DNA of 64,000 nt from Proruminimicrobium sp964487915 (lineage in GTDB: Bacteria; Elusimicrobiota; Endomicrobiia; Endomicrobiales; Endomicrobiaceae), in contig CAZASN010000002.1 in the NCBI GenBank assembly GCA_964487915.1, forward strand, positions 186,001 through 250,000, in the 5' to 3' direction. Of this stretch, positions 1 to 7,154 are shown piece by piece. The position numbers and the translations under genes were made by a program. Within the stretch, counting starts at the first letter, position 1; each line of letters begins with the position of its first letter. Under the pieces are notes generated by a model that worked only from the letters and a program-made list of their open reading frames with translations, was not told where the DNA came from and made no database searches.

Positions 1-207
1 TACCATAAGGTCTATAAACTGTTTTTTGCCGGGCTCTGTATTTATATAAGACTGATAAGCCGGAGGAGTAGCTTCCATTCTTTCAATAAAATTATTAACC
101 GTTATGTTTTCATTTCCGACCTTGGCTATAACGTCTTCCTTTTGTTTGCAACCCGCAACCATTAAACAACTTAACAACATCAATACCGCAAAACCGCTGG
201 CTTTCAT
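1..207 (-). CDS. Peptidyl-prolyl isomerase-like lipoprotein (SurA/PpiC N-terminal type), partial
   Basis: Only the first 69 codons are in the window; the gene runs off the left edge on the minus strand. The start ATG is followed by a hydrophobic signal segment ending in a lipobox (LMVAGC, Cys20), so the product should be a lipoprotein. The next residues, DVIAKVGNENITVNNFIERM, fit the start of the SurA/PpiC chaperone domain ('vA.Vng..It..ef..r'). By family this would be a periplasmic folding factor, but no catalytic parvulin domain is visible here. It is the last visible member of a run of minus-strand envelope genes. Confidence 0.65.
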   Translation of the reverse strand, partial: MKASGFAVLMLLSCLMVAGCKQKEDVIAKVGNENITVNNFIERMEATPPAYQSYINTEPGKKQFIDLMV

Positions 208-227
208 CTAATTCTCCCGGGAAATCT

Positions 228-488
228 CTATTTTTTTAATTCTATGCACTTGTTTTTTATTAAATCGGATATTATCGCCTTAACGTCTTTTTCTATAATT
301 TTTCCGTCGCCTTCGTAATCATCCGTAATTTTCTCTATTATTTTTGACTCGTCAAGCCCGCCGTCTATCAGTTTCCAGACAACGCTGCCGGATTCGTTTA
401 AGTACATCGGGTCTTCTTTCGGAACTACTATTACAATCTCTCCGTCAACCTCCTGCCACAAAACTCCTTTTTTTATAGCATATTTCAT
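228..488 (-). CDS. PqqD-like small protein (RiPP recognition element fold)
   Basis: The product is 86 residues when started at the ATG at 488. A longer in-frame version would begin at a TTG four codons upstream, but GGGAGG lies 12 nt before the ATG and the family normally begins close to this point. The pattern GEIVIVVPKEDPMYLN, then GSVVWKLIDGG, then regularly spaced helices (IIEKITDDY, DVKAIISDLIKN) matches PqqD-type winged-helix proteins. These bind precursor peptides in PQQ and other RiPP pathways. No radical SAM partner or precursor peptide is next to it. The flanking genes are a lipoprotein chaperone and an OmpA protein, so its partner is unknown. Confidence 0.6.
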   Translation of the reverse strand: MKYAIKKGVLWQEVDGEIVIVVPKEDPMYLNESGSVVWKLIDGGLDESKIIEKITDDYEGDGKIIEKDVKAIISDLIKNKCIELKK

Positions 489-515
489 ATAAAATCTCAA
501 CCTCCCGTATGCAAA

Positions 516-1760
516 TTAATCGGCTTTATTTATTCCGTCGGCTGATGCGTCAATTTTTAAAACCGTAATATCGGCTCTTCTGTTTAAAATTCTTGTTCTT
601 ATATCCTGGTTCGGCGCAGCCGGTTTTGCTTTTCCGTAGCCTGCCGCCTGAAGTCTTTCGGGAACAATTCCGTTTTTAATAAAAAAATCGTAAACGGCCT
701 GCGCTCTTTTATTTGAAAGCTCCAAATCATTTTTTGTTTTTTTGCATTCAAAAGAATCGGTATGCCCTTCAATTAAAACGTTATTGGCGGGATATTCTTT
801 TAAAAGCGCGGTCATGGTTTCAAGCGCTTTCAACCCCGAATCCGTTAAAACGCTGCTTGCCGATTTAAAAAAAACGGTGTCTTTCACCGAAGCCGCCAAA
901 GCTTTCGGTTTTTCTTTAACCACGATGTCTTCAACGTTGCCCTGCGCGTCGCATTTTATTACCGAAATGCTTTTTGAAAAAACGCTTACGTTGCCGGCGG
1001 TATCGCTTGCGCGAAGCACCGGTTTATATTCTCCGGCGGGAACAAGCCTGTCGTAAATGTCGTCTTTACCGTCCCATGTTATGTTTTGCTGTGCGGCGTT
1101 TTGGAGAGTCCAAGATTTAATCGCCGTATTGTTTTTGGCGTTTAAAATTTGAAGGGTTGTTTTGTTTAAATCAACTCCCGTTTCGTCGCTGATGCTTAAA
1201 GAAAACACGATGTTTTCCAACAGCCTGTCGTCGGATATAACGGCTACGTCCGTAGACGATTTTAACAGCGCAAGAGGAGGAGTAACGTCAACTGTTATAT
1301 TGCCGTCTTCAACGGTAACTTTGTCTTTTTTCCATATTTCAACGGTAAATATATACTTATATTTGCCTTCCGCTATATCTCCGTCTTTTACTCCGTTCCA
1401 CGTTATAACCGGCGGAATGGTTTCTCCGTAAGCGGTGAAAGCGTTTTCTTTTCTTGAATTTATAATGTCAAGCCGCCATTTTTTTACTTTTACGTTTTCA
1501 TCCAAAACCTGTATTTCAAATATAAGTTCTGCCGGCATATTTACGGTATTGCCCGGCGCAAAAAGTTTGTTTTTAAGAGTTATTTTAATAAAATCGGCGC
1601 CTTTATAAACGCCTGTTTTTGTTGAAACGGCGGAATTGTTATTGGCTGTCGTCTGAGGAGGAATCTCCGCAACGGCCGGTATTACCGTTTGCTCGCCGGC
1701 ATAAGCCGAGCCTGCAAATAAACATAATGCGGCGAAAATACAACTTTTAATTTTGTTCAT
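516..1760 (-). CDS. OmpA-family protein with FlgD/Ig-like repeats
   Basis: A 414-residue protein with a signal peptide (cleavage probably near AYAG, residue 20). Two copies of an Ig-like module follow, recognisable by ITWNG/ITWDGKDD and by GKYKYIFTVE/GEYKPVLRASDTAGN; these resemble FlgD-type beta domains. The C-terminal 120 residues are an OmpA peptidoglycan-binding domain: VFFKSASSVLTDSG, NVLIEGHTDS, LSNKRAQAVYDFFI, RLQAAGYGKAKP, NRRADI. The Asp and Arg residues that bind diaminopimelate are present. It probably links the outer envelope to peptidoglycan. No clear Shine-Dalgarno precedes the ATG, and a strong hairpin lies just upstream. Confidence 0.85.
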   Translation of the reverse strand: MNKIKSCIFAALCLFAGSAYAGEQTVIPAVAEIPPQTTANNNSAVSTKTGVYKGADFIKITLKNKLFAPGNTVNMPAELIFEIQVLDENVKVKKWRLDIINSRKENAFTAYGETIPPVITWNGVKDGDIAEGKYKYIFTVEIWKKDKVTVEDGNITVDVTPPLALLKSSTDVAVISDDRLLENIVFSLSISDETGVDLNKTTLQILNAKNNTAIKSWTLQNAAQQNITWDGKDDIYDRLVPAGEYKPVLRASDTAGNVSVFSKSISVIKCDAQGNVEDIVVKEKPKALAASVKDTVFFKSASSVLTDSGLKALETMTALLKEYPANNVLIEGHTDSFECKKTKNDLELSNKRAQAVYDFFIKNGIVPERLQAAGYGKAKPAAPNQDIRTRILNRRADITVLKIDASADGINKAD

Positions 1761-1770
1761 AAAAATGTTT

Positions 1771-1810
1771 TCGGGCCGGAAACGGCTGTTAAAGCCGGTT
1801 TCCGACCCGA
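1771..1810 (-). other. Strong imperfect hairpin between ppdK and the ompA-like gene
   Basis: The arms (CGGGCCGGAAACGGCT and its near complement read from 1809) pair over about 16 bases with one bulge and one mismatch, and the loop is only a few bases. The structure sits after the ppdK stop and about 10 nt before the ATG of the ompA-like gene on the same strand. No clean U-tract follows, so it may be a processing or attenuation structure rather than a simple terminator. Confidence 0.5.
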
Positions 1811-1825
1811 TATAAAAAACTGCTT

Positions 1826-4561
1826 TTATTTTTTCTTTGCTTTAGCCTGTTTTACCGCTGCCTGAGCTGCCGCAAGTCTTGCTATAGGAACTCTGAAAGG
1901 AGAGCAGGAAACATAAGTCAGTCCCGCATTGTGGCAGAATTCAACCGATTTCGGTTCTCCGCCGTGTTCTCCGCAAATACCTATCTTCATGTCTTTTCTC
2001 TGTTTTCTGCCCAAAGTAAGACCGGTCTTAATCAACTGTCCTACGCCGTTCTGGTCTATGGTCTGGAAAGGATCGTTTGCGAGAATCTTGTTTCCGAGAT
2101 AGTCGCCGATAAATCCGCCCATATCGTCTCTTGAAAAACCGAATGTCATCTGCGTAAGGTCGTTTGTACCGAACGAGAAGAATTCCGCCGTTTCGGCAAG
2201 TTTGTCAGCCAATAATGCGGCTCTCGGTATTTCAATCATCGTACCGAACATATAAGGAATCTTTTTTACTTTTTTTGCTTCGCATACTTCTTTGTATACT
2301 TTTTCAACAATGGCTTTCTGGTGTTTAAGTTCGTTTTCGGAACATACTACCGGAACCATTATTTCAGGATATACTTTTTTGCCTTTTGCCAAAAGTTCGG
2401 CGGATACTTCAAATATCGCTCTTACCTGAGCTTCCGTTATTTCAGGATAAGTTACGCCGAGTCTTACGCCTCTGTGTCCCATCATAGGGTTGCTTTCATG
2501 GAGAGCGTCCGCTCTTTTCTGGAATTCGTCAAGGTTTATGTTTAAGCTCTTTGCGATTATTTCCTGCTGCGCTTTTTCTCTCGGTATAAATTCGTGTAAA
2601 GGCGGATCCAAAAGTCTTACTGTTACGGCAAATCCGTCCATGGCTTCCAAAGTTCCCTTAATGCTGTCCTTAATGAAAGGGAAAAGTTCGGCCAAAGCTT
2701 TCTTTCTTTCTTCCGTCGTTTTTGAAACGATCATTTTTCTCAAAGCGAACAACGGCTTATCCGAATTTTCTCCGTAGAACATATGTTCCGTTCTGAAAAG
2801 ACCGATGCCTTCTGCTCCGAAAAGTCTTGCTTTCTGAGCGTCTGAAGGAGTGTCCGCGTTTGTTCTTACTTTAAGTTTTTTAACTGAATCGCAGAGTTTC
2901 AAGAAATCAAACAGCTGCGTGTTGTTGGTCGCGTCAACCATCGTCAGCGAGCCTTCGTAAACGTTTCCTTTTGTTCCGTTAAGAGTTATAAAATCGCCTT
3001 CTTTATATTCTTTTCCGCCGAGAATCATAACTTTTTTTGCAAGTTCAACTTCAATGTCGCTGCAGCCTACTATACAGCATTTGCCCCATCCTCTTGCAAC
3101 AAGAGCCGCGTGTGAAGTCATACCGCCTCTTGCAGTAAGAATAGCCTGAGCCGCTCTCATACCTTCAACGTCTTCAGGGTTTGTTTCTTCTCTTACGAGA
3201 ATAACTTTCTTGCCTGCTTCGGCCGCTTTAACGGCGTCTTCTGCGGTAAATACTATTGAACCGCTTGCTCCGCCGGGACCTGCAGGAAGACCTTTTGCTA
3301 TGATTTTTGCATTTGCTTCATTCTTAGGCTCTATGATAGGATGCAGAAGTTCGTCCAACTGCGCCGGAGAAACTCTCATAACGGCTTCATCTTTGGTTAT
3401 AAGCTTTTCTTTGTACATATCAAGCGCCATTTTTACCGCAGCCGGACCGTTTCTCTTTCCGATTCTGCACTGAAGCATCCAGAGTACTCCTTCCTGGACG
3501 GTAAATTCTATGTCCTGCATGTCTTTATAATGTTTTTCAAGTTTCTTCTGTATTGCAAAAAGCTCTTTATATGCTTTAGGCATAACTTCTTCAAGAGTTT
3601 TTTCTGTCTGGTTCTGTATGCTCTTTGAAGCTTCGTTGATAGGAGCCGGAGTTCTGATACCTGCAACAACGTCTTCACCCTGCGCGTTTACGAGATATTC
3701 TCCGTAGAATCTTGAATCGCCGTTTCCGGGATTTCTTGTGAAAGCAACGCCGGTCGCAGACGATGTTCCCATATTTCCGAATACCATGGACTGAACGTTA
3801 ACCGCCGTGCCCCATTCGTCCGGAATTCCTTCAATTTTTCTGTAAGCGATGGCTCTTTTTCCGTTCCATGAAGAAAATACAGCCGAAACGCCGCCCCAGA
3901 GCTGTTCCATCGGATCGTCAGGGAAAGGTTTTCCCAAAACTTCTTTTACTTTATCTTTAAATTTTTCGCAAAGAGTCTTTAAATCTTCGGCGTTCAAATC
4001 CGTATCCTGTTTTGCGCCTTTTGCTTTTTTTGCCGCGTCCATTATTCTTTCAAGCTGTTTTCTGATGCCCATATCGTCGGCAGGTTCAATTCCGCCTGCT
4101 TTTTCCATAACGACGTCGGAATACATCATTATAAGTCTTCTGTATGCGTCGTATACGAATCTTTCGTTCTGTGTTTTTTCAATTAAACCGGGGATTGTTT
4201 TTGTGGTAAGACCTACGTTTAAAACCGTTTCCATCATTCCGGGCATGGATGATCTTGCTCCTGATCTTACCGATACCAGCAAAGGATCTTTTACGTCGCC
4301 GAATTTCTTGCCCATAACTTTTTCAACGTTTTTGAGCGCCGTTTCAACCTGTTTTGCAAGTTCCTTCGGATATTTCTTTTTGTTATCGTAATAATAAGTA
4401 CAAACTTCCGTCGTGATAGTAAATCCCGGAGGTACCGGAAGTTTAAGAGCTTTATGCCCCGCCATTTCGGCAAGATTGGCGCCCTTTCCGCCCAAGAGAT
4501 TTTTCATGCTGCCGTTGCCGTCAGCTTTTCCGCCACCGAAAAAATAAACAAACTTAGCCAT
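1826..4561 (-). CDS. ppdK: Pyruvate, phosphate dikinase
   Basis: A 911-residue protein of full family length, interconverting pyruvate + ATP + Pi and PEP + AMP + PPi in the cytoplasm. The N-terminal nucleotide-binding domain contains GGKGANLAEMA and SVRSGARSSMPGMMETVLN. The swivelling phosphohistidine domain has GGMTSHAALVARG (His near residue 484). The PEP-binding TIM barrel has GLFRTEHMF, GHRGVRLG, MFGTMIEIPRAAL, SFGTNDLTQMTFG and CGEHGG. The start ATG has AAGGAG upstream. In fermenters this enzyme often serves PPi-linked glycolysis, which fits the PEP-consuming PTS encoded later in the window. It appears to be its own transcription unit. Confidence 0.97.
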   Translation of the reverse strand: MAKFVYFFGGGKADGNGSMKNLLGGKGANLAEMAGHKALKLPVPPGFTITTEVCTYYYDNKKKYPKELAKQVETALKNVEKVMGKKFGDVKDPLLVSVRSGARSSMPGMMETVLNVGLTTKTIPGLIEKTQNERFVYDAYRRLIMMYSDVVMEKAGGIEPADDMGIRKQLERIMDAAKKAKGAKQDTDLNAEDLKTLCEKFKDKVKEVLGKPFPDDPMEQLWGGVSAVFSSWNGKRAIAYRKIEGIPDEWGTAVNVQSMVFGNMGTSSATGVAFTRNPGNGDSRFYGEYLVNAQGEDVVAGIRTPAPINEASKSIQNQTEKTLEEVMPKAYKELFAIQKKLEKHYKDMQDIEFTVQEGVLWMLQCRIGKRNGPAAVKMALDMYKEKLITKDEAVMRVSPAQLDELLHPIIEPKNEANAKIIAKGLPAGPGGASGSIVFTAEDAVKAAEAGKKVILVREETNPEDVEGMRAAQAILTARGGMTSHAALVARGWGKCCIVGCSDIEVELAKKVMILGGKEYKEGDFITLNGTKGNVYEGSLTMVDATNNTQLFDFLKLCDSVKKLKVRTNADTPSDAQKARLFGAEGIGLFRTEHMFYGENSDKPLFALRKMIVSKTTEERKKALAELFPFIKDSIKGTLEAMDGFAVTVRLLDPPLHEFIPREKAQQEIIAKSLNINLDEFQKRADALHESNPMMGHRGVRLGVTYPEITEAQVRAIFEVSAELLAKGKKVYPEIMVPVVCSENELKHQKAIVEKVYKEVCEAKKVKKIPYMFGTMIEIPRAALLADKLAETAEFFSFGTNDLTQMTFGFSRDDMGGFIGDYLGNKILANDPFQTIDQNGVGQLIKTGLTLGRKQRKDMKIGICGEHGGEPKSVEFCHNAGLTYVSCSPFRVPIARLAAAQAAVKQAKAKKK

Positions 4562-4697
4562 TGACTAACTCCTTTATATATTTTTTTGACAAGAAGACAA
4601 GAATTATTTTAATTTTTAATATAATTTAGCGTTCATTCTACCAATTAAGAATTTTCGTGTCAACTCTCAAACAGTGTCTTAAAAACGCCGTAAATGT

Positions 4698-4726
4698 TTG
4701 ACTGTTCAACGTTTTTTTTATATACT
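4698..4726 (+). promoter_or_regulatory. Sigma70-type promoter of the tRNA-Cys/Val/Lys cluster
   Basis: TTGACT (4698-4703), a 17-nt spacer and TATACT (4721-4726) form a near-consensus promoter. The tRNA-Cys gene begins 27 nt downstream of the -10 box. Confidence 0.7.
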
Positions 4727-4753
4727 TCTTGTCCGTTCATTCAAATTGGATTT

Positions 4754-4826
4754 GGTGTGGTGCCCGAATGGCTAAGGGGACAGTCTGCAAAACTGCCTTG
4801 TGTCGGTTCAATTCCGACCCACACCT
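4754..4826 (+). tRNA. tRNA-Cys (anticodon GCA)
   Basis: A full cloverleaf can be drawn: acceptor GGTGTGG/CCACACC, anticodon stem CAGT/ACTG around loop CTGCAAA, and T-arm GTCGGTTCAATTCCGAC. The discriminator base is T, as expected for tRNA-Cys. No CCA is encoded. It is the first gene of a three-tRNA cluster. Confidence 0.95.
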
Positions 4827-4844
4827 TATATATATGTATAAAAT

Positions 4845-4918
4845 GCCCAGTTAGCTCAGCTGGTTAGAGTACTTCCTTGACATGGAAGGGGTCAGAGGTT
4901 CGAATCCTCTATTGGGCA
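4845..4918 (+). tRNA. tRNA-Val (anticodon GAC)
   Basis: The acceptor is GCCCAGT/ATTGGGC with one G-T pair, the anticodon stem-loop is CTTCC-TTGACAT-GGAAG, and the T-arm is AGAGGTTCGAATCCTCT. The discriminator is A and no CCA is encoded. It lies 18 nt after tRNA-Cys and is probably cotranscribed with it. Confidence 0.95.
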
Positions 4919-4933
4919 TATTTTTACTTTGTC

Positions 4934-5040
4934 TTTTAAGCGCTTTTTGATTTTTTTTTGAACTTCGGATACCGTGCTCGCTGCCGCTCGGCTGTGCTAG
5001 GTATACCTCGTCCAAAACAAAATCAAAAATCATCTTAAAA
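4934..5040 (+). repeat. Long hairpin element, copy A
   Basis: The inner arms at 4944-4960 and 5013-5029 pair at 16 of 17 positions, and TTTTAAG (4934-4940) pairs with CTTAAAA (5034-5040). The head carries CTTCGGATACCG and GGTATACC. It shares most of its sequence with copy B after tRNA-Lys, and its head resembles elements at 49560 and 50756. It separates tRNA-Val from tRNA-Lys. Confidence 0.7.
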
Positions 5041-5076
5041 TACTGCGTAAAAATCCAACAGCCACTTCTTTTAAAT

Positions 5077-5149
5077 GCGCCATTAGCTCAATTGGTAGAG
5101 CAAACGGCTCTTAACCGTTAGGTTATAGGTTCGATTCCTATATGGCGCA
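5077..5149 (+). tRNA. tRNA-Lys (anticodon CTT)
   Basis: The acceptor GCGCCAT/ATGGCGC pairs perfectly, the anticodon stem-loop is AACGG-CTCTTAA-CCGTT, and the T-arm is TATAGGTTCGATTCCTATA. The discriminator is A and no CCA is encoded. It lies between hairpin copies A and B. Confidence 0.95.
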
Positions 5150-5163
5150 CATTTTTTACTCGT

Positions 5164-5270
5164 CTTTTAAGCCCTTTTCAATTTTTTTTGAACTTCGGAT
5201 ACCGTTCTCGCTACCGCTCGGCTTTGCTAGGTATACCCTTGTTCCAAAAAAATTAAAAATCATCTTAAAA
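5164..5270 (+). repeat. Long hairpin element, copy B
   Basis: A direct repeat of copy A on the same strand, with head CTTCGGATACCG...GGTATACC and A/T-rich arms that pair imperfectly (about 13 of 16 in the inner arm). TTTTAA/TTAAAA is again outside. The remaining sequence up to 5415 is AT-rich. It contains a short inverted repeat (TTGTGGTT at 5308, AACCACAA at 5350) and no gene that I can support. Confidence 0.65.
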
Positions 5271-5415
5271 TCCTTCGTAAAAACTTTTCGCTTCTTTTTT
5301 ATTCCGATTGTGGTTCGGTTCGCTATAAACTGATAAATCTTTAAAAACAAACCACAAAACAATTTTAAATTTTTGTGATTTTTTATTTATTAATTAAACC
5401 ATATAACGTAATTTT

Positions 5416-5898
5416 TTATATTAAATTTGGAGTTGGTATAATTGATTTTTCTTTTATATTAGGCAGTATTTTTTCGGTAAAAAATTTAAGTGTTTTTGGA
5501 CATCCATTTCCTACACCAGAGAATTTTCCGTTCAAAGTGGCTGGGATGTTAGATACATAAATCAGAATACTTGAATCTTTTGTTGGCATTTGCCCTAAGT
5601 TATAATTTTTACAAGTTATGTCAGCATATTTAAAGTTCTTTATTGCATAAAAATCAATACGTAATTCTGGTTCAAACGATTTTAATTCAAATGCATATGT
5701 TTCATTTGCAAACCAAGTTGAAACATATTTTATGATATTGTTTTCACCATGTACGGTACAAACGCAAACGTCTTGGACATTTTCTTTAAAATATTCGTTA
5801 ATATATTTGTACCCAGCTTCTATTTGTGAATAATACAAATCACAGTTTAACCCCGATTGGGTAATAGCATTCTCTAATATTGATTTAAAATCATTCAT
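5416..5898 (-). CDS. Unknown protein paired with the RelA/SpoT-domain gene (possible antitoxin)
   Basis: A 160-residue soluble protein of no family I recognise, with no signal peptide or membrane segment. It starts 1 nt after the stop of the RelA/SpoT-domain gene and so is almost certainly cotranslated with it. The AT-rich composition matches that partner and differs from surrounding genes. Visible features are a Cys-containing stretch (DVCVCTVHGENN) and a Gly/Pro-rich C-terminal part (NGKFSGVGNGCPKTLKFF). An antitoxin role is inferred only from the tight pairing with a possible toxSAS-type enzyme. It could equally be an accessory factor. Confidence 0.55.
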   Translation of the reverse strand: MNDFKSILENAITQSGLNCDLYYSQIEAGYKYINEYFKENVQDVCVCTVHGENNIIKYVSTWFANETYAFELKSFEPELRIDFYAIKNFKYADITCKNYNLGQMPTKDSSILIYVSNIPATLNGKFSGVGNGCPKTLKFFTEKILPNIKEKSIIPTPNLI

Positions 5899-5899
5899 T

Positions 5900-6664
5900 T
5901 TATTCTCCTTTTTGTCTTAAATTTGTAATAATTCCCTCAAGAAAATGAAGAGTATGTCCTAAATAATGTACAGAGAATTTGTTAGATCCAAATTCCCATT
6001 TCCAATCACAAGAGTTTGGTTTTTCTAGTTCCCTTTCTTGTTCATAATATTTATGCAACAAATTCTTTAAAATTTCTTGAAACTGAGTTGTAATTTGAAC
6101 TTCTAACCATACAATATCCCCTGAAATTTGAATTTGGTGTTGTATATAACAATGAGCAGCATAATATCCTTCATCTCTATTTTCATAATTATATTCAAAT
6201 AGCAAGTTGTTTTCTTTACAAATATCTTTAAATTTATTAATAAGAAAATCAATACTATCTATATACTTTACCACAACAGTTGTGCGTAAAATATCTTTAA
6301 TATTAACAAATATATTATCTTTTTTTATCCATTTGCGTTCTGTCGGTTCTTGTGGACAATTTTTATTACACAATACGTTTTTGCGATATATTTTACTGAT
6401 TAAAGATTCGTAAGATTTAAGATGTATTTTATTGTCTACCATTGATTTGGTAAAAAGCTCACCACTTTTTTTTAATTGAAATTCTTGTTCAAACACACTA
6501 TATTGGTTTAAAAATTTTTGCCAGAATACACCATTGGATACAATATGAGAAAATTCTGTTGTTTTAGAGTTATAATCTTGCTCTGATAATAATTCGTTGA
6601 ATTGTTTATAATGCCATCTTGGATAGTCTTTAGGATTAGCAGGAATAGGATTATTTATTTGCAT
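5900..6664 (-). CDS. RelA/SpoT-type nucleotide pyrophosphokinase domain protein (toxSAS-like candidate)
   Basis: 254 residues. Between about residues 75 and 205 it shows the synthetase-domain order: a basic ATP-loop (HLKSYESLISKIYRK), DILRTTVVV (Mg-binding Asp strand), a nucleotide-binding G-loop NRDEGYYAAH (compare NGYRSLH), and the catalytic strand WLEVQITTQFQEIL with its Glu-x-Gln, then LLHKYYE. No HD hydrolase, TGS or ACT domain is present, so it is a small single-domain enzyme. By family it transfers pyrophosphate from ATP to a nucleotide or, in toxSAS toxins, to tRNA. The usual Arg in EIQIRT is Thr here, so activity is not certain. It is very AT-rich and precedes a tightly linked unknown gene. 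Confidence 0.7.
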   Translation of the reverse strand: MQINNPIPANPKDYPRWHYKQFNELLSEQDYNSKTTEFSHIVSNGVFWQKFLNQYSVFEQEFQLKKSGELFTKSMVDNKIHLKSYESLISKIYRKNVLCNKNCPQEPTERKWIKKDNIFVNIKDILRTTVVVKYIDSIDFLINKFKDICKENNLLFEYNYENRDEGYYAAHCYIQHQIQISGDIVWLEVQITTQFQEILKNLLHKYYEQERELEKPNSCDWKWEFGSNKFSVHYLGHTLHFLEGIITNLRQKGE

Positions 6665-6783
6665 TTATCAACCTATTATACTTTTCGTCAATATATCATA
6701 TTTTCAGTTTGCTTATCAAATTTTGCAATGAATTTTTTACTAAATTGTAGTTTTGGACTTAACAAATTGTTAAGGGTTTGATT

Positions 6784-6870
6784 ATTAAAACTTAATAGTT
6801 GTTTATTACAATGTGCCTGTAGGTGAGTATATTTTACAGGAGTTGTAATGAGTAATTTTGTGATTTATTT
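6784..6870 (+). repeat. Duplicated 5' region, copy 1
   Basis: The leader AAAACTTAATAGTTGTTTAT followed by TACAAT, then the ribosome-binding region and start GTTGTAATGAGT, recurs 286 nt downstream in front of the glycosyltransferase. The similarity continues into the coding sequence. Confidence 0.6.
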
Positions 6871-7024
6871 GGTTATTGATGCTGCCGGAGTGTTGTTTTG
6901 CGTTATGTTTGTTCTACTTTTTCGCGCGCTTATAATGTGTGAAAAAGAAAACTCTTCTTCGTCTGCTTTTCAGATGAAAAGTTATTCCAAAGCCGGCTTT
7001 TTAAACATTCTGGCAAGAATGTAA
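6848..7024 (+). CDS. 58-residue membrane peptide, truncated duplicate of the glycosyltransferase N-terminus
   Basis: ATG at 6848 with AGGAG five bases upstream, stop TAA at 7022. The product begins MSNFVIYLVIDAAGVLFCVM, which is one transmembrane helix, and ends KSYSKAGFLNILARM. It aligns without gaps to the start of the downstream glycosyltransferase (MSDIIFYSVIGAV... and KNYPKISLLKPF), and the leaders match as well. This shows a tandem duplication in which the first copy kept only the membrane anchor. It has a good start and stop but may be a remnant rather than a working gene. Confidence 0.55.
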   Translation: MSNFVIYLVIDAAGVLFCVMFVLLFRALIMCEKENSSSSAFQMKSYSKAGFLNILARM

Positions 7025-7069
7025 TTAAGCCGCCGGTTTTCAGCTTAACAATTTTTTTTAAATTTTCTT

Positions 7070-7154
7070 ATAAAAACTTAATATTTGCTTATTACAATAT
7101 AGATGTAAAAAATTCCCTTAGGGGAGGTTGTAATGAGTGATATTATTTTTTATT
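7070..7154 (+). repeat. Duplicated 5' region, copy 2
   Basis: This is the counterpart of the 6784-6870 copy: AAAACTTAATATTTGCTTAT, then TACAAT, GGGGAGG and GTTGTAATGAGT. The last ATG is the glycosyltransferase start. The conserved TACAAT may be the -10 of both copies, but no convincing -35 is visible. Confidence 0.6.

Noticed and set aside
3849..4391. A 180-codon open frame on the plus strand inside ppdK
   Set aside because: It is antisense to a certain gene, has no ribosome site and its translation resembles no protein; long antisense frames are common opposite conserved genes.
4656..4690. CIRCE-like string (CAACTCTCAAACAGTGTCTT) before the tRNA cluster, similar to the core of CIRCE 1
   Set aside because: The half-sites match CIRCE poorly (about 5 of 9) and there is no chaperone gene downstream; the likeness is mostly in the spacer.
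4754..6664. An integrative element using the tRNA-Lys 3' end
   Set aside because: No integrase and no repeat of the tRNA 3' end was found beyond the gene pair; only the hairpin repeats are seen.
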